Positions 57,897-64,000 of a stretch of 64,000 nt of DNA are shown here, piece by piece (within the stretch, counting starts at the first letter, position 1; each line of letters starts with the position of its first letter). Position numbers and translations under genes: made by a program. Source of the stretch: Frigidibacter sp. SD6-1 (GTDB taxonomy: Bacteria > Pseudomonadota > Alphaproteobacteria > Rhodobacterales > Rhodobacteraceae); contig NZ_JARJNR010000007.1 of assembly GCF_030143255.1 (NCBI RefSeq), forward strand, positions 62,001-126,000, in the 5' to 3' direction. Below the pieces are notes generated by a model, which was not told the DNA's origin, did not search any database, and saw only the letters and a list, made by a program, of their open reading frames with translations.

Positions 57897-58291
57897 CAGA
57901 ACAGCATCAGGATGGCGCCCATGATCGCGCAGGCGATCGTCGCATTGGCGCCGTCGATCAGCGTCAGCTTCGACGTGCGCATCGCAAACGCATAGTTCAT
58001 CGCCAGGAACGGCATGACGAAGAAAGCGCCGATTCCCAGGCCCGCGAGAATGCCCTTGCCGACCGTATCGATGCCCGCCATCGCGAAAATGTGCCGCATC
58101 ATGCCGGCGACCACGACCATCGCCAGAAAGCCGGTGACATAGGGCATCGGGCTCGACCCGTTCGCGGGCCGTCCGTCCGGCCCGGCCTGAACGCCGGAGG
58201 CCGCCATCCAGGCCTTGCTGAGGCTCATGTACCAGACCGCACCGAAGACATAGGCGCCGACCGCCGCCGCCAGCACATTGAGAAGTTCCAT
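57896..58291 (-). CDS. DUF1761 membrane protein
   Basis: 131 residues with four hydrophobic helices (LLNVLAAAVGAYVFGAVWYMSLSKAWM; VTGFLAMVVVAGMMRHIFAM; GILAGLGIGAFFVMPFLAMNYAF; LIDGANATIACAIMGAILMLF). The WY-x-LSKAWM and NYAF segments are characteristic of DUF1761. Function unknown. It stops directly at the bidirectional terminator. Convergent with the candidate small RNA gene. Confidence 0.85.
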   Translation of the reverse strand: MELLNVLAAAVGAYVFGAVWYMSLSKAWMAASGVQAGPDGRPANGSSPMPYVTGFLAMVVVAGMMRHIFAMAGIDTVGKGILAGLGIGAFFVMPFLAMNYAFAMRTSKLTLIDGANATIACAIMGAILMLF

Positions 58292-58357
58292 CGCGTCCTC
58301 CCTCGGTTCACGCGGGCGGGAGGATGGCCTGCAACCGCCGCGCGGCCAAGCGAAATC

Positions 58358-58777
58358 TCAGGCCTCGATCCCGCCCAGCCCGCAGATGATGTGCCATTCC
58401 TCGTCCGTAACCGGCTGGACCGACAGGCGCATGTTGTTCACCAGCACCATCTGCGACAGACCCGGATGCGCCTTGCAATCCTCAAGCGTCACCGGCCGCG
58501 CGAAGGGTTTCACCGCGCGGATATGGACGCAGTCCCAGCGCGGATCATCGGTGGTGCTGTCGGGCGCGCTTTCCGCGCTGACCTCGACCACGCCGACGAT
58601 CTCTTTCCCGATATTGGAATGGTAGAAAAAGCCGCGCTCGCCCACCTTCATCGCCCGCATGTTGTTGCGGGCCTGATAATTGCGCACGCCGTGCCATTCC
58701 TCGCCCGCGGCGCCCTTGGCGACCTGCTGGTCCCAGCTCCAGGTGTCGGGTTCGGATTTGAAAAGCCAGTAGGCCAT
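58358..58777 (-). CDS. EVE domain-containing protein
   Basis: 139 residues from the ATG at 58777 ([13 protein letters not shown]), rather than seven codons earlier. EVE (PUA-like) fold: the WLFKSEP start, WHGVRNYQARNNMRAMKVGERGFFYHSN and DPRWDCVHI. EVE domains bind modified bases in RNA or DNA. Its start codon overlaps the stop of the YciI gene by one base. Part of a run EVE-yciI-gpsA-tsaD on the minus strand. Confidence 0.9.
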   Translation of the reverse strand: MAYWLFKSEPDTWSWDQQVAKGAAGEEWHGVRNYQARNNMRAMKVGERGFFYHSNIGKEIVGVVEVSAESAPDSTTDDPRWDCVHIRAVKPFARPVTLEDCKAHPGLSQMVLVNNMRLSVQPVTDEEWHIICGLGGIEA

Positions 58778-59052
58778 CAGCCGATCACCTTCTTCCATTC
58801 GATGACCGCGACGCTGTCGAAAAGCCCTGCCTTGCCATAGGGATCGCCCGCCGCCCAGGCGTTCGCTGCCTCAAGACTGTCGGTCGTCAGGATCACCAGC
58901 GAACCGACCATCTGGCCACCGTCCAGAAACGGACCGGCCATCTCGACCACGCCGGTTTCCTCGATATAGGCAAGGTGGGCGGCGCGGTTGGCAAGGCGCA
59001 GCTCAAGCGCACCGGGCTTGTCGCGGCAGATCACGGCGAAACGCATCATCAT
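58777..59052 (-). CDS. YciI-like protein
   Basis: Up to 91 residues; three consecutive ATGs (59052, 59049 and 59046) are available, the last giving [12 protein letters not shown]. Dimeric alpha-beta barrel of the YciI family: [15 protein letters not shown] with the conserved His, [14 protein letters not shown], and [18 protein letters not shown] with the conserved Asp. Related to muconolactone isomerase-like enzymes; its reaction is unknown. The ATG overlaps the gpsA stop by four bases, so it is coupled to gpsA. Confidence 0.88.
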   Translation of the reverse strand: MMMRFAVICRDKPGALELRLANRAAHLAYIEETGVVEMAGPFLDGGQMVGSLVILTTDSLEAANAWAAGDPYGKAGLFDSVAVIEWKKVIG

Positions 59053-60014
59053 TCCTTCTTCAACGGGCGCGCCATCAGCGCCGCCATAGCTTCCCCGACG
59101 CTTACGCGACCGTCAACCAGCGCCGCGACCATCGCAGTCACGGGTACGTCGATGCCGAGCTTTTGCGCCAATGCCAGCGCAGCTTTCGCCGTGGCCGCCC
59201 CCTCGACGGTGGTTCGCGTGTCAAAGGCGGTTCCGGCGCCGAGCGCCCGGCCATAGCGGAAGTTCCGCGACTGATCCGAGGTGCAGGTCAGGATCAGGTC
59301 GCCAAGCCCGGACAGACCCATCAAAGTTTCGCCCCGTGCCCCCAGCCGTTCGGCCAGCCGCACGATCTCGGCAAAGCCGCGCGTCATCAGGGCGGCGCGC
59401 GCGCTATCGCCCAGCCCCGCGCCCGCGATCACCCCCGCCGCAATGGCGATGACGTTCTTCAGGGCGCCGCCCAGTTCCGCCCCGGTCACGTCGGTCGTGC
59501 GGTAGAGCCTCAGGACCGGGGTCGAAAGCTGGTCCTGCAACGCCGCGCCCCGCACCTCATCGGCGCAGGCGAGCGTCAGCGCGGTGGGCAGGCCGCGCGC
59601 AATGTCGGCGGCAAAGCTCGGCCCGGTCAGGACGGCGGGGTGGCTGCCCGCGAAGCGCTCGGCCAGTATCGCGGTCGGCCCGCGCAGGCTCGTCAGGTCG
59701 ATCCCCTTGGCGCAGGCCACCAGCGCGCGTCCGGCAAGTGCATCTCGATGGCGGCCCACGAAGCCCGCGAGCGACTGCATCGGAACTGCCAACAGCAGGG
59801 TATCCGCGGCGCGAAAATCGGCGATTTCAGCAGAAACAGACACTGTTTCTGGTATTTTCACCCCCGGCAGGCGGCCCGCGTTTTCGCGCCCGGCTTTCAT
59901 CGCCGCCGCCTGGCCCTCATTCCGCGCCCAGAGGCCCACGCTTTCACCGCCCCGCGCCAGCGCCACCGCCAGGGCCGTGCCGAAGGCCCCCGCCCCCAGA
60001 ACCGCGATCCTCAT
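59049..60014 (-). CDS. gpsA: Glycerol-3-phosphate dehydrogenase [NAD(P)+]
   Basis: 321 residues, normal length. Reduces dihydroxyacetone phosphate to sn-glycerol 3-phosphate for phospholipids. NAD loop [43 protein letters not shown], the catalytic Lys in [12 protein letters not shown], and [14 protein letters not shown]. Overlaps tsaD by four bases upstream and yciI by four downstream, so it lies in a tightly packed operon. Confidence 0.96.
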   Translation of the reverse strand: MRIAVLGAGAFGTALAVALARGGESVGLWARNEGQAAAMKAGRENAGRLPGVKIPETVSVSAEIADFRAADTLLLAVPMQSLAGFVGRHRDALAGRALVACAKGIDLTSLRGPTAILAERFAGSHPAVLTGPSFAADIARGLPTALTLACADEVRGAALQDQLSTPVLRLYRTTDVTGAELGGALKNVIAIAAGVIAGAGLGDSARAALMTRGFAEIVRLAERLGARGETLMGLSGLGDLILTCTSDQSRNFRYGRALGAGTAFDTRTTVEGAATAKAALALAQKLGIDVPVTAMVAALVDGRVSVGEAMAALMARPLKKE

Positions 60015-61105
60015 GCCTTCGCCCCCTTCTTGCCGGACCCGAGCATCGCGGGCGCGCTGTCATCGAGCGGCCAGCGCGGACGGGCCGTGATCTCGCCCGC
60101 GGGACGCTGGCCAATTCGGTGCAGTTCGATCCCCGCCCAGGCGATCATCGCCGCATTGTCGGTGCACAGCGACAAGGGCGGCGCCGTGAAGCGGACGCCG
60201 AGGCCCGCGCACAGATCGGTCAGCCACATGCGGATCGCCCCATTGGCGGCGACGCCGCCCGCAACCGCGAAAGCGGGCTGGGCGGGTTGTTCGGCCAGAT
60301 AGACCGCCAGCGCCCGGCGGGATTTTTCGGTCAGGACCGCCGCGACAGCCGTCTGAAAACCGGCGCACAGGTCGGCGCGGTCCTGAAGGGTCAGTCCGCC
60401 CTTGTCGGCCACGATCGCATCGCGGGCGCGCAGGATCGCGGTCTTGAGGCCGGAAAAGGACATGTCACACCCCGGCCGGTCCAGCAGCGGGCGCGGAAAG
60501 ACATAGCGGCCCTGGTCGCCGCGCGAGGCTTCCGCCTCGACCAGTGGTCCGCCCGGCTGGCCAAGGCCCAGAAGCTTTGCCACCTTGTCGAACGCCTCGC
60601 CCGGCGCATCGTCGATCGTGCCGCCGAGGCGCGTGAACTGGTCCGGCGCCCGGACGATCAGAAACTGACAATGCCCGCCCGAAACCAGAAGCATCAGATA
60701 AGGAAAGGCCAGCCCGTCGGTCAGGCGCGGGGTTAATGCGTGGCCCGCGAGATGGTTGACCGGCAGAAGCGGCAGGCCAGACCCGGCGGCAAGCCCGCGC
60801 GCGAACATCACGCCCGACATCACCCCGCCGATCAGCCCCGGCCCGGCCGTCACCGCGATCCCGTCCAGATCCGCCAGTCTCACGCCCGCCGCTTCCAGCG
60901 CCTCGGCGGTTACCAGATCCAGCCGCTCGGCATGCGCGCGCGCCGCGATCTCAGGCACCACGCCGCCGAAATCGGCATGAAGCGCGGTCTGGCCCTGCAC
61001 GACCGACGCCAGAACCGCACCACGGTCATCCTCAAGGCGCACGACAGCCGCCGCGGTATCGTCGCAGCTGCTTTCGATGCCGAGATATGTCAGCGTCTCT
61101 GCCAT
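60011..61105 (-). CDS. tsaD: tRNA N6-adenosine threonylcarbamoyltransferase
   Basis: 364 residues from the ATG at 61105 (MAETLTYLG); the 23-codon-longer frame begins without a ribosome site. ASKHA fold: [15 protein letters not shown], the iron-binding His pair in [42 protein letters not shown], and [12 protein letters not shown] with the metal Asp. Attaches threonylcarbamoyl to A37 of ANN-decoding tRNAs with TsaB and TsaE. Divergent from hemD. Confidence 0.96.
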   Translation of the reverse strand: MAETLTYLGIESSCDDTAAAVVRLEDDRGAVLASVVQGQTALHADFGGVVPEIAARAHAERLDLVTAEALEAAGVRLADLDGIAVTAGPGLIGGVMSGVMFARGLAAGSGLPLLPVNHLAGHALTPRLTDGLAFPYLMLLVSGGHCQFLIVRAPDQFTRLGGTIDDAPGEAFDKVAKLLGLGQPGGPLVEAEASRGDQGRYVFPRPLLDRPGCDMSFSGLKTAILRARDAIVADKGGLTLQDRADLCAGFQTAVAAVLTEKSRRALAVYLAEQPAQPAFAVAGGVAANGAIRMWLTDLCAGLGVRFTAPPLSLCTDNAAMIAWAGIELHRIGQRPAGEITARPRWPLDDSAPAMLGSGKKGAKA

Positions 61106-61197
61106 GGCTCCATCGTTGCAAGCCGGTCCCCCGGCAGGTAACACCGGGGCGGCGATCCGACAATGCCGAACCATCGCGCAATGGATGACCCACTAGG

Positions 61198-61923
61198 ATG
61201 ACAGAGCGGCCACGCCCGACAGTGCTGCTGACCCGGCCCGAAGCCGCCTCGCGCCGCTTCGCTGCGGCCTTCCGCGCGCGGTTCGGGGCGGATTGGCCCG
61301 TGGTGATCGCGCCTTTGATGAATGTTCGCTACCTGTCGCCCAGGATCGACCTGAGCGCCATAGACGGTGTGATCTTCACCTCCGAGACCGCGGTCGAGGC
61401 CTTCTGCCGGATCAGCCCCGCACGCGATCTGCCCGCCTGGTGTGTAGGCAAACGCACGGCCGAGGTTGCTGTCAAACATGGCTTCGACGCGCACCCGGGC
61501 CCCGGCGATGCCCAGCGCCTTGCCGCCGTCCTGCGCAAGGAAGCCGCCGGTCGGCGGCTGCTCTGGCCACATGGTCGCGAGCGGGCGGTCGATCTGCCGG
61601 AATTGCTGGTTTCTGCCGGAATAGAGACGATTTCTGTGGAAACCTACTGTCAGGACCCCGTCCCGCTTTCGGCGGAGGCACAGGCACTGCTCGCCGCCGA
61701 CCGACCGGTGCTTGTTCCCATTTTCTCGCCCCGTTCGGCGCGGCTTTTCCTTGCGGCTGCCGGGGGGCACAGGGCACCGCTCCGGCTCGCGGCACTCAGC
61801 CCGGCCATCGCCGCAGAACTGGTCGAGGCGGAGGGTGCAACGATCTGCGTTGCAGCGCGACCCGACGGCGAAAGCCTGCTCGCCTGTCTGGCTGCGACTT
61901 TGGGAACGGCGCCGGAAGGTTGA
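61198..61923 (+). CDS. hemD: Uroporphyrinogen-III synthase
   Basis: 241 residues, with the two-domain swivelled fold and low conservation typical of HemD: TVLLTRPEAASRRFAAAF, LSAIDGVIFTSETAVEAFC, AWCVGKRTAEVAVKHGF, LLWPHGRER and LVPIFSPRSARLFLAA. It cyclises hydroxymethylbilane to uroporphyrinogen III. Divergent from tsaD, as commonly seen in alphaproteobacteria, and followed by a mitofilin-like gene and hemY. Confidence 0.9.
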   Translation: MTERPRPTVLLTRPEAASRRFAAAFRARFGADWPVVIAPLMNVRYLSPRIDLSAIDGVIFTSETAVEAFCRISPARDLPAWCVGKRTAEVAVKHGFDAHPGPGDAQRLAAVLRKEAAGRRLLWPHGRERAVDLPELLVSAGIETISVETYCQDPVPLSAEAQALLAADRPVLVPIFSPRSARLFLAAAGGHRAPLRLAALSPAIAAELVEAEGATICVAARPDGESLLACLAATLGTAPEG

Positions 61924-61987
61924 GGCGGCGGCCCGGGGTCACTAGATTGGTCCTTGAGAAGATTCTGTCTGGTCCGGAGGGGGCGAC

Positions 61988-63088
61988 ATGGCGCGACGAG
62001 GCAAAGCCGGTGCATCCCAGGACGAAGGCCTGGCGCAAGCCCAGGAAAACGGGCCTGAGGCTCTGGCAGACGAACCCGTCGCGCTGGCCATGCCGGGCGC
62101 CGACGAGACGGTTGAGCCGGAGCCGCAGGCAAAGCCGCCGGAGCCGCAGGCAGAGGCGGCGCCTCAAGCCCCGCGCCGCCCGCGTTTTTGGCCCCTGGCG
62201 CTTGGCGGCGCGGTCGCTGCGGCCCTCGGGGCAGGTGGCACGATCGCTGTTCTTAGGGCCAATCCCGGCCTCATGCCGCCGCCTAGCACCGCCGGGCTGG
62301 AGCAACGCCTGTCGGATCAGGACAAGCGGCTTTCGGACCTTGCCAGCAAACTCGCCGCCGCCCCAGCCGACGCGCCTGCGGCCACCATAGACGTCCAGCC
62401 GCTGATCGACCCGCTGACCGCACGCCTTGATCAGCTGGAGAGCGCGCTTGCCGATCTGCAGGCCCGCCTTGCGGCAGTGGAAAGCCGTCCGGTTGCAGCT
62501 CCTGGCGAAACCAGCGCCGCGACGAGCGAAGCGGTTGCCGCCGCGAAAGCGGCAGAGGCGGAGGCCGCGCGCCTCAGGCAGGAAGCCGAGGTGATCGCCC
62601 GCAAGGCCGCCATCGGCTCCGCACTTGGTCAGATCGATGCGGGTCTTGAAAGCGGCGCAGCGCTTGCGCCGTCGCTCAAGGCGCTCAGCGATCTGGGTAT
62701 TGCAATCCCCGAGGCGCTCGCCGCCGTCGATCAGGGGGCGCCGACGCTCGCTGCGCTGCGCGACAGCTTCCCGGCAGCGGCGCGCGATGCCCTGTCCCTT
62801 TCGCTTGCCGCCCTGCCGAAGGGCAGCACCTGGGATCGCGTCTCTGCCTTCCTGCGCAGCCAGACCGGCGCCCGGTCGCTGTCGCCGCGCGCAGGCGATG
62901 ATCCTGACGCGATCCTCAGCCGGGCCGAGGCAGCACTTGGTGCGGGCGACCTGATGGCGGCGGTTGCCGAAATATCCGCTCTGCCGGAAGCCGGGCAGGC
63001 GCGGATGAGCGAGTGGGTCGGGCTCGCGACGAGACGGTCCGAGGCGCTGAAGGCCGCTGCCACCCTCAGGGCGGAGGTCGGCCAATGA
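61988..63088 (+). CDS. Mitofilin/Mic60-like inner-membrane protein
   Basis: 366 residues. A Pro/Ala/Glu-rich cytoplasmic N-terminus (residues 1-65) precedes one membrane helix (WPLALGGAVAAALGAGGTIAVL). A periplasmic coiled coil (about residues 100-200; LEQRLSDQDKRLSDLASKL, LDQLESALADLQARLAAVE) leads to a C-terminal mitofilin-type domain. Alphaproteobacterial homologues of mitochondrial Mic60 lie beside heme genes, as here. They are thought to shape inner membranes. The gene ends in a four-base overlap with hemY. Confidence 0.87.
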   Translation: MARRGKAGASQDEGLAQAQENGPEALADEPVALAMPGADETVEPEPQAKPPEPQAEAAPQAPRRPRFWPLALGGAVAAALGAGGTIAVLRANPGLMPPPSTAGLEQRLSDQDKRLSDLASKLAAAPADAPAATIDVQPLIDPLTARLDQLESALADLQARLAAVESRPVAAPGETSAATSEAVAAAKAAEAEAARLRQEAEVIARKAAIGSALGQIDAGLESGAALAPSLKALSDLGIAIPEALAAVDQGAPTLAALRDSFPAAARDALSLSLAALPKGSTWDRVSAFLRSQTGARSLSPRAGDDPDAILSRAEAALGAGDLMAAVAEISALPEAGQARMSEWVGLATRRSEALKAAATLRAEVGQ

Positions 63089-64000
63089 TCTGGTCCTTCG
63101 CAAAGATCGCGATCTTCGTTGCGCTTGTCGCCGGGCTGACGCTGACGGCAGGCTATTTCGCCGATCAGGGCGGCGGCATCCGCATTGCGGTTGCCCATCA
63201 GGAATTCACGCTTGGCCCGGTGCAGTCGGTCGTCGGCATCCTGCTGGCGCTGCTGGCACTGTGGCTCACGCTCAAGATCATCGGCTTCGCGCTTGCCATC
63301 CTGCGCTTCATCAATGGCGATGAAACCGCGATCAGCCGCTATTTCGACCGCAACCGCGAACGCAAGGGCTATGAGGCGCTGACCGAGGGCATGATGGCCC
63401 TGGCGGCGGGCGACGGGACGGCGGCGCTCTCCCACGCCGCGCGGGCGGGCAAGTACCTCGACCGGCCGGCGCTGACCAACCTCCTTACCGCCCAGGCGGC
63501 GGAGACGGCGGGCGACGGGCGCAAGGCGACCGAGGCCTACAAGCGGCTTCTGGCGGACGACCGGACCCGGTTCGCCGGGGTGCGCGGCCTTCTGAAACAG
63601 AAGCTGGCCGAGGGGGACCGCGCGACAGCGCTGAAGCTGGCCGAGAAGGCCTTCCTGATGCGGCCGTCGAGCCCCGAGGTGCAGGATGCGCTGTTCGATC
63701 TGCAGGCAGAAAGCGGCGACTGGGCGGGCGCGCGCAAGGTTCTGGGCGCGAAGCTGAAACACGGTCACCTGCCCAAGGATGTCCACCGCCGCCGCGATGC
63801 GATCCTGGCGCTGCAGGAGGCGCGGGCGGTCTTCGAGGATGACCTGCCGGTCGAGGCGCGCGAGGCTGCGATTGCGGCGAACAAGCAGTCGCCCGATCTC
63901 ATCCCGGCAGCCGTACTGGCAGCCCACGGCTATCAGGCCCAGGGCAAGGCCAAGTATGCCGTGCGCATCCTGAAGAAGGCCTGGGAGGTTCAACCGCACC
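63085..64000 (+). CDS. hemY: HemY-family TPR membrane protein, partial at right edge
   Basis: The ATG overlaps the mitofilin stop (ATGA). 305 codons are visible before the window ends, with no stop. Two membrane helices (AKIAIFVALVAGLTLTAGYF; VGILLALLALWLTLKIIGFAL) precede TPR-like helices (GYEALTEGMMALAAGDGTAALSHAARAG, TAQAAETAGDGRKATEAYKRLLAD). Matches the HemY N-terminal domain. In proteobacteria it is associated with late heme synthesis or its membrane organisation, though the exact role is unsettled. hemD and mitofilin upstream support the call. Confidence 0.9.
   Translation, partial: MIWSFAKIAIFVALVAGLTLTAGYFADQGGGIRIAVAHQEFTLGPVQSVVGILLALLALWLTLKIIGFALAILRFINGDETAISRYFDRNRERKGYEALTEGMMALAAGDGTAALSHAARAGKYLDRPALTNLLTAQAAETAGDGRKATEAYKRLLADDRTRFAGVRGLLKQKLAEGDRATALKLAEKAFLMRPSSPEVQDALFDLQAESGDWAGARKVLGAKLKHGHLPKDVHRRRDAILALQEARAVFEDDLPVEAREAAIAANKQSPDLIPAAVLAAHGYQAQGKAKYAVRILKKAWEVQPH

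Overview
The window is a chromosomal segment of a high-GC alphaproteobacterium, most likely of the Rhodobacteraceae/Paracoccaceae (Rhodobacter, Defluviimonas or Paracoccus type). The grounds are protein character, rdxBHIS/ccoGHIS genes behind an FNR-type box, a complete beta-hydroxyaspartate cycle cluster as known from Paracoccus, a hemD-mitofilin-hemY run, and short G/C palindromes of the kind common in that family. I see no prophage, insertion sequence, integrase, CRISPR array or rRNA operon. Most of the window is core chromosome with two metabolic islands.

Layout. 0.2-14.1 kb: MsbA-like ABC exporter, lysA, a large DUF4175-type membrane protein, pheT, tag, an RND efflux pair and an ABM-fold protein. 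14.1-19.8 kb: voltage-sensor-type K+ channel with a zinc ribbon, then a purine/ureide catabolic set (NCS2 permease, allA, allE, a puuE-uraD fusion and divergent hiuH). 19.9-26.3 kb: bhcR and bhcABCD, followed by a glyceraldehyde-3-phosphate dehydrogenase paralogue. 26.3-30.3 kb: RNase T2, a DUF1013 regulator, a broken methylglyoxal synthase, a SnoaL-like protein, recR and two unknown membrane-anchored proteins. 30.4-38.2 kb: a divergent nitrogen/amine module. On the minus strand it has three very small membrane proteins and an APC permease. On the plus strand it has glxBCD-type split glutamate-synthase domains, a GlnT/GmaS-type glutamine synthetase and a GlxA-type regulator. 38.3-46.1 kb: tRNA-Met(CAT), UDP-sugar epimerase, FAD-SelD fusion, rsmC, clpS, HAD hydrolase and a SPOR-tailed DD-carboxypeptidase. 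46.2-50.5 kb: ccoGHIS. 50.6-58.3 kb: ASST-like protein, DUF2270, LysR, a 53-residue protein, HD hydrolase, acyltransferase, ahcY, DUF2853, a candidate small RNA and DUF1761. 58.3-64 kb: EVE protein, YciI, gpsA, tsaD, hemD, mitofilin and hemY, which runs off the right edge.

How the genes work together. The ureide genes make glyoxylate in the ureidoglycolate lyase step. The adjacent bhc genes encode the known route that turns glyoxylate plus glycine into oxaloacetate. The two gene sets converge end to end, which suggests an uninterrupted purine-to-glyoxylate-to-C4 pathway with GAPDH beside it. The second island looks like a transporter plus gamma-glutamylation/amidotransfer module for an amine. 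It has the synthetase and the split-GOGAT homologues known from N-methylglutamate chemistry, but no N-methylglutamate dehydrogenase genes in the window, so its substrate is open. Starts were chosen from ribosome binding sites, and several lie inside longer open frames.
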